Below, one piece after another: positions 27,285-35,328 of a stretch of DNA of 64,000 nucleotides. The notes under the pieces were generated by a model that saw only the letters and a list, made by a program, of their open reading frames with translations, made no database searches and was not told the DNA's origin. Source of the DNA: Pseudomonas sp. GM18 (GTDB taxonomy: Bacteria; Pseudomonadota; Gammaproteobacteria; Pseudomonadales; Pseudomonadaceae); assembly GCF_000282195.1 (NCBI RefSeq), contig NZ_AKJT01000040.1, positions 1 through 64,000 of the forward strand, read 5' to 3'. Numbering within the stretch: position 1 is the stretch's first letter; each line of letters opens with the position of its first letter. Position numbers and translations under genes: made by a program.

Positions 27285-27390
27285 AAATCTCCGCATTGCG
27301 GGCAATTGTTGCAACGGCGGCGGCGCCCAAGAATCTGCACCAGACCGGGAAAATTTCCCGGGTATAACAAAAACCGCAGAGGTAGCCGTC

Positions 27391-29166
27391 ATGACCCAAC
27401 CCGCACGTCGCCAACCCTTCGTCTTGAGCGTGCTGCTCAGTGCCATGCTGTTGTCCGGCCAGGCAATGGCCGCAGTCTCCGATCAAGACATCCTCCAGGA
27501 TCCGAAGAATCCGGAACAGGTCGTCACCAATGGCCTGGGCGTCCAGGGTCAGCGCTACAGCCCGCTGGACACCCTCAATGTCGACAACGTGAAGGACCTG
27601 CGCCCGGTCTGGGCCTTTTCCTTCGGCGGTGAAAAGCAGCGCGGTCAACAGGCGCAGCCGATGATCAAGGACGGCGTGATGTACATGACCGGCTCCTACT
27701 CACGGGTGTTCGCCGTGGATGCGCGCACCGGCCGCAAGCTCTGGCAATACGACGCGCGCCTGCCCGATGACATCCGCCCGTGCTGCGACGTGATCAACCG
27801 CGGGGTTGCGCTGTATGGCGACCTGGTGATCTTCGGCACCCTCGACGCCAAGCTCGTGGCCCTGAATAAAGACACCGGCAAAGTGGTGTGGAGCAAGAAA
27901 GTCGCCGACCACAAGGAAGGCTATTCCATCAGCGCCGCGCCACTGGTGATCAACGGCAAACTGATCACTGGCGTGGCGGGTGGCGAGTTCGGGGTGGTGG
28001 GCAAGATCGAAGCCTACGACCCGAAAAACGGCGATCTGCTGTGGACCCGGCCAACGGTCGAAGGCCACATGGGTTACGTCTACAAGGACGGCAAAGCGGT
28101 AGAGAACGGCATCTCCGGCGGCGAAGCAGGCAAGACCTGGCCGGGCGATCTGTGGAAAACCGGCGGCGCGGCACCGTGGCTGGGCGGCTACTACGACCCG
28201 GAAACCAATCTGCTGCTGTTCGGCACCGGCAACCCGGCACCGTGGAACTCGCACCTGCGTCCGGGCGACAACCTTTACTCGTCCTCGCGCCTGGCGCTGA
28301 ACCCGGACGACGGCACGATCAAATGGCATTTCCAGAGCACCCCGCACGATGGTTGGGACTATGACGGCGTGAACGAACTGGTGTCGTTCAACTACAACGA
28401 AGGCGGCAAGGAAATCAAAGCTGCGGCCACGGCGGACCGTAACGGTTTCTTCTACGTGCTCGATCGCACCAACGGCAAATTCATCCGTGGCTTCCCGTTC
28501 GTGGACAAGATCACCTGGGCCAGCGGCCTGGATAAAAACGGCCGGCCGATCTACAACGAGGCCAGCCGCCCGGGTGCGCCGGGTTCCGAGGCCAAAGGCA
28601 GTTCGGTGTTTGTAGCGCCGGCGTTCCTCGGCGCGAAAAACTGGATGCCGATGGCCTACAACCGCGACACCGGCCTGTTCTATGTACCGTCCAACGAGTG
28701 GGGCATGGACATCTGGAACGAAGGCATCGCCTACAAGAAAGGCGCGGCGTTCCTCGGTGCCGGTTTCACCATCAAACCATTGAACGAAGACTACATCGGC
28801 GTGCTGCGCGCCATCGACCCGAAAACCGGCAAGGAAGTCTGGCGCCACAAGAACTTCGCGCCACTGTGGGGCGGGGTGCTGACCACCAAGGGCAACCTGG
28901 TGTTCACCGGTACGCCGGAAGGTTTCCTGCAAGCGTTCAACGCCAAGACCGGCGAGAAAGTCTGGGAATTCCAGACCGGCTCCGGCGTGCTCGGCTCGCC
29001 CATCACCTGGGAAATGGACGGCGAACAATACGTTTCGGTGCTCTCCGGCTGGGGCGGCGCGGTACCGCTGTGGGGCGGCGAAGTGGCCAAGCGCGTCAAG
29101 GATTTCAACCAGGGCGGCATGCTCTGGACCTTCAAGCTGCCCAAAGACCTTGTTGCCAAGCACTAA
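27391..29166 (+). CDS. pedH: PQQ-dependent alcohol dehydrogenase, lanthanide type (PedH-like)
   Basis: The 591-residue periplasmic quinoprotein has a signal peptide (about residues 1-28, ending QAMA) and eight tryptophan-docking propeller blades. It oxidises primary alcohols to aldehydes with PQQ and a metal. The adjacent-cysteine PCCDV pair (near residue 131) is conserved. Metal ligands are Glu199 (GGEFG), Asn281 (GTGNPAPW) and Asp323 (GWDYDG). Two residues after Asp323 stands Asp325. In calcium enzymes this position is Ser (ExaA, WDFSG) or Ala (MxaF); in XoxF and PedH it is Asp and binds a lanthanide ion. This makes lanthanide dependence likely. It lies downstream of the hydrolase gene exactly like pedH in P. 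putida. Confidence 0.93.
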   Translation: MTQPARRQPFVLSVLLSAMLLSGQAMAAVSDQDILQDPKNPEQVVTNGLGVQGQRYSPLDTLNVDNVKDLRPVWAFSFGGEKQRGQQAQPMIKDGVMYMTGSYSRVFAVDARTGRKLWQYDARLPDDIRPCCDVINRGVALYGDLVIFGTLDAKLVALNKDTGKVVWSKKVADHKEGYSISAAPLVINGKLITGVAGGEFGVVGKIEAYDPKNGDLLWTRPTVEGHMGYVYKDGKAVENGISGGEAGKTWPGDLWKTGGAAPWLGGYYDPETNLLLFGTGNPAPWNSHLRPGDNLYSSSRLALNPDDGTIKWHFQSTPHDGWDYDGVNELVSFNYNEGGKEIKAAATADRNGFFYVLDRTNGKFIRGFPFVDKITWASGLDKNGRPIYNEASRPGAPGSEAKGSSVFVAPAFLGAKNWMPMAYNRDTGLFYVPSNEWGMDIWNEGIAYKKGAAFLGAGFTIKPLNEDYIGVLRAIDPKTGKEVWRHKNFAPLWGGVLTTKGNLVFTGTPEGFLQAFNAKTGEKVWEFQTGSGVLGSPITWEMDGEQYVSVLSGWGGAVPLWGGEVAKRVKDFNQGGMLWTFKLPKDLVAKH

Positions 29167-29176
29167 TCGCTGCACT

Positions 29177-29207
29177 GATCGTTCCCACGCAGAGCGTGGG
29201 AACGATC
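29177..29207. repeat. Short perfect palindrome, family A core
   Basis: GATCGTTCCCACGC and its inverted GCGTGGGAACGATC surround a three-base centre (AGA). It is the minimal family A hairpin, ten bases after the pedH stop codon, and may end or stabilise its transcript. Confidence 0.88.
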
Positions 29208-29211
29208 ACCT

Positions 29212-29228
29212 ACTACCCAATAGCATCG
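29212..29228 (+). promoter_or_regulatory. Partial copy of the shared motif before the aldehyde dehydrogenase gene
   Basis: ACTACCCAATAGCATCG resembles the nosP site (CTACCCAAGTAGCATTCG) but lacks one G. It is only 19 bases from the start codon, so its use as an activator site is doubtful. Confidence 0.4.
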
Positions 29229-29247
29229 ACCCAGACAGAGGCCCATC

Positions 29248-30768
29248 ATGATCTACGCACAACCCGGAACACCCGGCGCCGTCGTTTCCTTCAAACTGCG
29301 CTACGGCAATTTCATCGGCGGCGAATTCGTCGCCCCGGTCAATGGCGAGTACTTCACCAACACCTCACCGGTCACCGGTGAAGTGATCGCCGAGTTCCCG
29401 CGCTCCAGCGCCGCCGACATCGAAAAGGCCCTCGACGCCGCCCATGCCGCCGCCGATGCCTGGGGTAAAACCTCGGCGCAGGACCGCTCGCTGGTGCTGC
29501 TGAAAATTGCCGACCGCATCGAACAGAACCTGGAAGTCCTCGCTGTCACCGAAACCTGGGACAACGGCAAGGCCGTGCGCGAAACGCTCAACGCCGACGT
29601 GCCGCTGGCCGCCGACCACTTCCGTTATTTCGCCGGGTGCATCCGCGCCCAGGAAGGCGGCGCCGCCGAAATCAACGAACTGACCACCGCCTATCATTTC
29701 CACGAACCGCTGGGCGTGGTCGGGCAGATCATCCCGTGGAACTTCCCGCTGCTGATGGCCGCGTGGAAACTCGCCCCGGCCCTGGCGGCCGGCAACTGCA
29801 TCGTGCTCAAACCGGCGGAACAAACGCCCCTGTCGATCATGGTGTTCGCCGAGCTGATCGCCGATTTGCTGCCGGCCGGCGTGCTGAACATCGTCCAGGG
29901 CTTCGGTCGCGAAGCCGGTGAGGCGCTGGCCACCAGCAAGCGTATCGCCAAGATCGCCTTTACCGGTTCCACCCCGGTGGGCGCGCACATCCTGCATTGT
30001 GCGGCTGAGAACATCATTCCCAGCACCGTTGAACTGGGCGGCAAGTCGCCGAATATTTTCTTCGAAGACATCATGAACGCCGAACCGCAGTTCATCGAAA
30101 AAGCCGCCGAAGGCCTGGTGCTGGCGTTCTTCAACCAGGGCGAAGTCTGCACCTGCCCGTCCCGGGCACTGGTGCAGGAATCGATCTATGAGCCGTTCAT
30201 GGCCGAGGTGATGAAGAAGATCGCCAAGATCAAGCGCGGCAACCCGCTGGACACCGAGACCATGGTCGGCGCCCAGGCGTCCGAGCAGCAATACGACAAG
30301 ATCCTCTCGTACCTGAACATCGCCCGGGAGGAGGGCGCCGAGTTGCTCACCGGCGGCGCGGCCGAGCGTCTGGAGGGCGACTTGTCCAGCGGCTATTACA
30401 TCCAGCCGACCCTGCTCAAGGGCCACAACAAAATGCGCGTGTTCCAGGAAGAAATCTTCGGCCCGGTGGTGGGTATCACCACCTTCAAGGACGAAGCCGA
30501 AGCCCTGGCGATTGCCAATGACAGCGAATTCGGCCTCGGCGCCGGCCTGTGGACCCGCGACATCAACCGTGCCTATCGCATGGGCCGGGCGATCAAGGCC
30601 GGGCGCGTCTGGACCAACTGCTACCACCTGTACCCGGCCCACGCTGCGTTCGGTGGTTACAAGAAATCCGGTGTCGGCCGTGAGAACCACAAGATGATGC
30701 TCGACCATTACCAACAGACCAAAAACCTGCTGGTGAGCTACGACATCAATCCGCTGGGGTTCTTCTAA
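29248..30768 (+). CDS. exaC: NAD-dependent aldehyde dehydrogenase (ExaC type)
   Basis: This 506-residue cytoplasmic enzyme oxidises acetaldehyde or similar aldehydes, formed by the alcohol dehydrogenase, to the acid. The family motifs are plain: the NAD region [14 protein letters not shown], general-base Glu in [11 protein letters not shown] (about residue 267), the FTGSTPVG turn and nucleophile Cys301 in [11 protein letters not shown]. ExaC of P. aeruginosa and PedI of P. putida are the relevant relatives and sit in the same kind of locus. It follows pedH, separated by a family A palindrome. It may have a separate promoter: a partial copy of the shared motif lies just upstream. Confidence 0.94.
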   Translation: MIYAQPGTPGAVVSFKLRYGNFIGGEFVAPVNGEYFTNTSPVTGEVIAEFPRSSAADIEKALDAAHAAADAWGKTSAQDRSLVLLKIADRIEQNLEVLAVTETWDNGKAVRETLNADVPLAADHFRYFAGCIRAQEGGAAEINELTTAYHFHEPLGVVGQIIPWNFPLLMAAWKLAPALAAGNCIVLKPAEQTPLSIMVFAELIADLLPAGVLNIVQGFGREAGEALATSKRIAKIAFTGSTPVGAHILHCAAENIIPSTVELGGKSPNIFFEDIMNAEPQFIEKAAEGLVLAFFNQGEVCTCPSRALVQESIYEPFMAEVMKKIAKIKRGNPLDTETMVGAQASEQQYDKILSYLNIAREEGAELLTGGAAERLEGDLSSGYYIQPTLLKGHNKMRVFQEEIFGPVVGITTFKDEAEALAIANDSEFGLGAGLWTRDINRAYRMGRAIKAGRVWTNCYHLYPAHAAFGGYKKSGVGRENHKMMLDHYQQTKNLLVSYDINPLGFF

Positions 30769-30790
30769 CTCACAAACACACCACAAACCC

Positions 30791-30939
30791 TGTGGGAGCA
30801 GTCTTGTGTGGCGAGGGGGCTTGCCCCCGTTGGACTGCGGAGCAGTCCCCGGAACTTCTGGTTTTGGGGCCGCTTCGCGACCCAACGGGGCGATGCGGCG
30901 TTCTGACAAGCCCCCTCGCCACAAGGGCCCGCTCCCACA
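30791..30939. repeat. REP pair, family C with outer arms
   Basis: Outer arms TGTGGGAGCAG.. and ..GCTCCCACA enclose the inverted units GTGGCGAGGGGGCTTGCCCC and GCCCCCTCGCCAC. It lies between exaC and the pqqA promoter region. The rest of the 315-base gap holds the shared motif halves and the pqqA leader. Confidence 0.9.
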
Positions 30940-30975
30940 TTGGTTTTGTGTGTGGTTGAAGGCCTTGCAACACCC

Positions 30976-31017
30976 CCTACCAACGCACGCCGCCACCTCC
31001 TTCGAAAGTAGCATTCG
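30976..31017 (+). promoter_or_regulatory. Shared motif halves upstream of pqqA
   Basis: CCTACCAAC (30976-30984) and AAGTAGCATTCG (31006-31017) are separated by about 21 bases; the second half is identical over 12 bases to the nosP site. It lies 67 bases before pqqA. Candidate control site for the PQQ genes. Confidence 0.55.
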
Positions 31018-31083
31018 GGCACTCGGCGCCCCGTGCATTAATGGCTTTACCGGAATCGTCCGGCACAAGAAGAGGATTGACCC

Positions 31084-31155
31084 ATGTGGCATAAACCCGC
31101 GTTTACCGATCTGCGCATTGGCTTCGAAGTGACGATGTATTTCGCCAACCGTTGA
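31084..31155 (+). CDS. pqqA: PQQ precursor peptide PqqA
   Basis: This 23-residue peptide, [20 protein letters not shown] plus ANR, is the ribosomal precursor of pyrroloquinoline quinone. The conserved Glu15 and Tyr19, in the order E-V-T-M-Y, are the residues that PqqE cross-links and from which PQQ is built. An AAGAGGATTGACCC stretch precedes the ATG with AGAGG as ribosome site. It is the first gene of the pqqA-B-C-E unit, 53 bases before pqqB, and too short for most gene callers. The length is the normal one for Pseudomonas. Confidence 0.97.
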   Translation: MWHKPAFTDLRIGFEVTMYFANR

Positions 31156-31208
31156 TTGATCGCCCGGTCAGCCGTCGCGTTGGCCGGGCCTGCTTTCTGG
31201 AGCCTGCC

Positions 31209-32123
31209 ATGCACATCCGCGTTCTCGGTTCCGCCGCTGGCGGTGGTTTTCCGCAATGGAACTGCAACTGTCGCCAATGCGCGGCGATGCGCCACGGCAC
31301 CCTGCGCGCACAACGCCGCACGCAGTCGTCCATTGCCCTGAGCGACGACGGAGTGGAATGGATACTCTGCAATGCTTCACCAGACATCCGCGCCCAACTC
31401 GAAAGCTTCCCTACGCTGCAACCGGCCCGCCGAGTGCGTGACACGGCGATTGCCGGCGTGGTCCTGCTGGACAGTCAGATCGACCATTGCACCGGCCTGT
31501 TGAGCCTGCGCGAAGGCTGTCCGCATTCGGTCTGGTGCACCGAACGGGTGCATGCAGACCTGAGCAGCGGCTTCCCGTTGTTCAGCATGCTCAAACACTG
31601 GAACGGTGGTTTGCAGTGGCAACCCATCGAACTGGACCGTGAGCCGTTCAACATCGCTGCCTGCCCATACCTGCAATTTCGCGCGATTCCGTTGGTCAGC
31701 AACGCGCCGCCGTATTCCCCCAATCGTGGCAACCCGCAGCCGGGGGACACCATCGGCCTGTTCATCGAAGACCTGCGCAGCGGTGCATCGGTGTTCTATG
31801 CGCCGGGTCTGGGGCAGGTCGACGCCGAGGTCTTGAGCTGGATGCAGCGTGCCGATTGTCTGCTGCTGGACGGCACGCTGTGGCGCGACGATGAAATGCG
31901 CGTGTGCGAAGTCGGCCAGAGCCTGGGCCGCGAAATGGGCCACCTGCCGCAAAGCGGCCCCGGCGGGATGCTCGAAGTGCTGGAGGGCTTCAATCGCCAG
32001 CGCAAGGTGCTGATCCACATCAACAACACCAACCCGATCCTCGATGAAGACTCGGCCGAGCGGGCGTTGCTGGATCGGCGGGGGATTGAGGTGGCTTATG
32101 ACGGCATGGACATTGTGCTGTAG
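31209..32123 (+). CDS. pqqB: PQQ biosynthesis protein PqqB
   Basis: The 304-residue protein has a metallo-beta-lactamase fold and begins [20 protein letters not shown], the standard PqqB start; the [10 protein letters not shown] cysteines, which bind a structural zinc, are present. It catalyses hydroxylation of the cross-linked Glu-Tyr intermediate. The Ser-Asp-Asp region [11 protein letters not shown] and [12 protein letters not shown] follow the family pattern. I chose the ATG at 31209, with GGAG seven bases upstream; an upstream in-frame reading that begins inside pqqA is not credible. It is followed 42 bases later by pqqC. Confidence 0.96.
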   Translation: MHIRVLGSAAGGGFPQWNCNCRQCAAMRHGTLRAQRRTQSSIALSDDGVEWILCNASPDIRAQLESFPTLQPARRVRDTAIAGVVLLDSQIDHCTGLLSLREGCPHSVWCTERVHADLSSGFPLFSMLKHWNGGLQWQPIELDREPFNIAACPYLQFRAIPLVSNAPPYSPNRGNPQPGDTIGLFIEDLRSGASVFYAPGLGQVDAEVLSWMQRADCLLLDGTLWRDDEMRVCEVGQSLGREMGHLPQSGPGGMLEVLEGFNRQRKVLIHINNTNPILDEDSAERALLDRRGIEVAYDGMDIVL

Positions 32124-32165
32124 CGAAGGGGCCAGGCCAAACACCGCGAAATCCGGAGAACCGTA

Positions 32166-32918
32166 ATGACTGACACCCCCATGACCCCCGCCGAATTCGA
32201 AGCGGCCCTGCGTGCCAAAGGCGCCTGCTACCACATCCATCACCCATTCCACCAAGCCATGTACGCCGGGCGCGCCACCCGCGAGCAGATCCAGGGGTGG
32301 GTCGCCAATCGCTTCTACTATCAGGTGAACATTCCCCTGAAGGACGCGGCAATCCTCGCCAACTGCCCGGACCGCGACGTGCGCCGGGAATGGCTGCAAC
32401 GGATTCTCGACCATGACGGCGTCCCCGGCAGCGAAGGCGGCATCGAAGCCTGGTTGCGTCTGGGCGAAGCGGTGGGCCTGGATCGTGAGCACATTCTGTC
32501 TCAAGAACTGGTGCTGCCCGGTGTGCGTTTTGCCGTGGACGCCTACGTCAATTTCGCCCGCCGCGCCTGTTGGCAGGAAGCGGCCAGCAGTTCGCTGACC
32601 GAACTGTTCGCGCCGCAGATCCACCAGTCCCGGCTCGACGCCTGGCCCACCCATTACCCATGGATCGACCCGGCCGGCTACGACTATTTTCGTACGCGTC
32701 TGAGCCAGGCCCGGCGCGATGTCGAGCATGGTTTGCGCATCACCCTGGGGCATTACGTCACTGTCGAGGGCCAGCAGCGCATGCTGGAGATTCTGCAGTT
32801 CAAACTCGATGTGCTGTGGAGCATGCTCGACGCGATGAGCATGGCCTATGAGCTGGACCGCCCGCCGTATCACACCGTCACCACCGAGCGGGTCTGGCAC
32901 CGGGGGATTGCCCTGTGA
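32166..32918 (+). CDS. pqqC: PQQ synthase PqqC
   Basis: The 250-residue oxidase catalyses the last step of PQQ synthesis, ring closure and an eight-electron oxidation, without metal or cofactor. The helical-bundle family motifs [14 protein letters not shown] (about residues 19-32, with the active-site His), [16 protein letters not shown], and [26 protein letters not shown] are visible. Length is normal, so no PqqD domain is fused to its end, unlike the PqqCD fusion of methylotrophs. Its stop codon overlaps the pqqE GTG start as GTGA. The usual pqqD gene is therefore absent at this position. Confidence 0.96.
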   Translation: MTDTPMTPAEFEAALRAKGACYHIHHPFHQAMYAGRATREQIQGWVANRFYYQVNIPLKDAAILANCPDRDVRREWLQRILDHDGVPGSEGGIEAWLRLGEAVGLDREHILSQELVLPGVRFAVDAYVNFARRACWQEAASSSLTELFAPQIHQSRLDAWPTHYPWIDPAGYDYFRTRLSQARRDVEHGLRITLGHYVTVEGQQRMLEILQFKLDVLWSMLDAMSMAYELDRPPYHTVTTERVWHRGIAL

Positions 32919-34048
32919 ACGCGGTCGAACAGCAACCCGGCCCACCGCTGTGGTTGTTGGCGGAGTTGACCTATCGCTGCCCGCTGCAATGCCCGTATTG
33001 CTCCAACCCATTGGATTTCGCCCAACAGGGTGAGGAGTTGAGTACAGAAGAGTGGATTCGGGTGTTTCGCGAGGCCAGGGAGATGGGCGCTGCGCAACTG
33101 GGCTTTTCCGGAGGCGAGCCGTTGGTGCGCCAGGACCTGGCCGAGCTGATCAAGGCGGCGCGGGACATGGGTTACTACACTAACCTGATCACCTCGGGTA
33201 TCGGCCTGACCGAACAGAAGGTCCGCGATTTCAAGGTCGCCGGGCTGGACCACATCCAGATCAGCTTTCAGGCTGCCGACGAAGCGGTCAACAATATGCT
33301 CGCCGGCTCGCGCAAGGCCTTCGCCCAGAAACTGGCCATGGCCCGGGCGGTGAAAGCCCAGGGCTACCCGATGGTGCTGAACTTCGTCACCCATCGGCAC
33401 AACATCGACCAGATCGCACAGATCATCGAACTGTGCCTGGAGCTGGAGGCGGACTTCGTCGAGTTGGCGACCTGCCAGTTCTATGGCTGGGCCGAACTCA
33501 ACCGCGTCGGCCTGTTGCCGACCCGCGAACAGTTGCAGCGCGCCGAGCGGATCACCAATGAATACCGCCAGCGGCTTGAAGCCGAGGGCCACCCGTGCAA
33601 GCTGATTTTCGTCACCCCGGACTACTACGAAGAGCGCCCCAAGACCTGCATGAATGGCTGGGCCAACCTGTTTCTCGATATCACTCCGGACGGCACGGCG
33701 TTGCCTTGCCACAGCGCTCGCCAGTTGCCGGTGCAGTTTCCCAACGTGCGCGAGCACAGCGTCGAACACATCTGGAACGACTCCTTCGGCTTCAATCGTT
33801 TTCGCGGCGATGAGTGGATGAAAGAGCCGTGCCGTTCCTGCGATGAAAAACATAAGGACCTCGGCGGCTGCCGCTGCCAGGCGTTCATGCTCACCGGCGA
33901 CGCCAGCAACGCCGACCCGGTGTGCAGCAAGTCACCGCAGCACAACGTTATTCTCAAGGCCCGGGACGAAGCCGAGGCGCCGGGGCAGGGCATGGAACAC
34001 CTGACCTTGCGCAATGAAAAGGCTTCGCGGCTGATCTTTCGCGGATAA
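32915..34048 (+). CDS. pqqE: Radical SAM PqqA cross-linking enzyme PqqE
   Basis: This 377-residue radical SAM/SPASM enzyme joins Glu and Tyr of PqqA. The N-terminal cluster motif is CPLQCPYC with Cys22, Cys26 and Cys29; the C-terminal SPASM cysteines lie in the stretches [22 protein letters not shown] and [17 protein letters not shown]. It starts at GTG 32915, overlapping the pqqC stop codon by four bases. In most bacteria PqqE needs the chaperone PqqD, whose gene normally stands between pqqC and pqqE; here the two genes join directly. A pqqD elsewhere in the genome is the likely explanation. A lineage-specific reduction is the alternative. Confidence 0.95.
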   Translation: MNAVEQQPGPPLWLLAELTYRCPLQCPYCSNPLDFAQQGEELSTEEWIRVFREAREMGAAQLGFSGGEPLVRQDLAELIKAARDMGYYTNLITSGIGLTEQKVRDFKVAGLDHIQISFQAADEAVNNMLAGSRKAFAQKLAMARAVKAQGYPMVLNFVTHRHNIDQIAQIIELCLELEADFVELATCQFYGWAELNRVGLLPTREQLQRAERITNEYRQRLEAEGHPCKLIFVTPDYYEERPKTCMNGWANLFLDITPDGTALPCHSARQLPVQFPNVREHSVEHIWNDSFGFNRFRGDEWMKEPCRSCDEKHKDLGGCRCQAFMLTGDASNADPVCSKSPQHNVILKARDEAEAPGQGMEHLTLRNEKASRLIFRG

Positions 34049-34081
34049 AATTAAAACGCGAAGCCCCCACCCCGGGCAGTT

Positions 34082-34107
34082 GCTACCCATTGGTCTGATT
34101 GCATTCG
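34082..34107 (+). promoter_or_regulatory. Weak copy of the shared motif upstream of ercA
   Basis: GCTACCCATTGG (34082-34093) followed by GCATTCG (34101-34107) shares both ends of the nosP site but not the GTAG middle. It lies about 60 bases before the ercA start. Confidence 0.4.
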
Positions 34108-34164
34108 CAGCCGGATGCTTTAGTGTTGGCTTTACCTTCCAAAACAATAAAAACAGGCTTTCCA

Positions 34165-35328
34165 ATGAGCCAGAATCTCAGTCAACTGCGTAAATTCGTT
34201 TCACCTGAAATCATCTTCGGCGCCGGCTGTCGGCACAACGTCGGCAACTACGCCAAGACCTTCGGCGCCCGCAAGGTGCTGGTGGTCAGCGACCCCGGGG
34301 TGATTGCTGCCGGTTGGGTCGCCGATGTCGAGGCCAGCCTGCAAGCCCAGGGCATCGATTACTTTGTGTACAGCGACGTTTCGCCCAACCCGCGGATCGA
34401 AGAAGTGATGCTCGGTGCCGAGTTGTACCGGGAGAATCACTGCGATGTGATCGTCGCGGTCGGCGGCGGCAGCCCGATGGATTGCGGCAAGGGTATCGGC
34501 ATCGTCGTCGCCCATGGGCGCAACATTCTTGAATTCGAGGGCGTGGACACCCTGCGCATGCCCAGCCCGCCGCTGATCCTGATCCCGACCACCGCCGGCA
34601 CGTCGGCCGACGTGTCGCAGTTCGTGATCATCTCCAATCAGCAGGAACGCATGAAATTCTCCATCGTCAGCAAGGCTGCGGTGCCGGACGTGTCGCTGAT
34701 CGATCCGGAAACCACCCTGAGCATGGACCCGTTCCTGTCGGCCTGTACCGGTATCGACGCGTTGGTCCACGCCATTGAAGCCTTCGTTTCCACCGGCCAC
34801 GGGCCGCTCACCGACCCCCACGCGCTGGAGGCGATGCGGCTGATCAACGGCAATCTGGTGCAGATGATTGCCAACCCGAACGACATCGCCCTGCGGGAAA
34901 AAATCATGCTCGGCAGCATGCAGGCCGGGCTGGCGTTCTCCAACGCGATCCTCGGCGCGGTGCATGCCATGTCCCACAGCCTCGGGGGGTTCCTCGATCT
35001 GCCTCACGGCTTGTGCAACGCGGTGTTGGTGGAGCACGTGGTGGCGTTCAACTACAGCTCGGCACCGGAGCGCTTCAAGGTGATCGCCGAGACCTTCGGC
35101 ATCGATTGCCGTGGCCTGAACCACCGGCAGATCTGCGGGCGTCTGGTCGACCACCTGATCGCCCTCAAACACTCCATCGGCTTTCACGAAACCCTGGGCC
35201 TGCACGGGGTGAGTACGGCGGACATTCCGTTCCTGTCGCAACACGCCATGGATGACCCGTGCATCCTTACCAACCCGCGCGAATCCAGTCAGCGCGACGT
35301 CGAGGTCGTCTATGGCGAAGCCCTCTGA
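34165..35328 (+). CDS. ercA: Iron-containing alcohol dehydrogenase ErcA
   Basis: This 387-residue protein belongs to the iron-dependent (group III) alcohol dehydrogenases. The coenzyme motif VGGGSPMDCGKGIG (about residue 94) and the metal-binding stretch AVHAMSHSLGGFLDLPHG are present. In P. aeruginosa ErcA (PA1991) is needed for induction of the ethanol-oxidation system, and a sensory role has been proposed. I chose the ATG at 34165 (MSQNLSQLRKF); the reading from 34099 adds 22 residues with no family support. Its end overlaps the start of ercS by 17 bases, so the two are translated together. A weak copy of the shared motif lies upstream. Confidence 0.9.
   Translation: MSQNLSQLRKFVSPEIIFGAGCRHNVGNYAKTFGARKVLVVSDPGVIAAGWVADVEASLQAQGIDYFVYSDVSPNPRIEEVMLGAELYRENHCDVIVAVGGGSPMDCGKGIGIVVAHGRNILEFEGVDTLRMPSPPLILIPTTAGTSADVSQFVIISNQQERMKFSIVSKAAVPDVSLIDPETTLSMDPFLSACTGIDALVHAIEAFVSTGHGPLTDPHALEAMRLINGNLVQMIANPNDIALREKIMLGSMQAGLAFSNAILGAVHAMSHSLGGFLDLPHGLCNAVLVEHVVAFNYSSAPERFKVIAETFGIDCRGLNHRQICGRLVDHLIALKHSIGFHETLGLHGVSTADIPFLSQHAMDDPCILTNPRESSQRDVEVVYGEAL

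Noticed and set aside
27700..29175. 491-codon frame opposite pedH, and a 575-codon frame opposite the aldehyde dehydrogenase
   Set aside because: Antisense shadows of well-supported genes; no ribosome site or family match.
31152..31208. PqqB start inside pqqA
   Set aside because: The extension [19 protein letters not shown] is not part of PqqB; ATG 31209 gives the exact family N-terminus.
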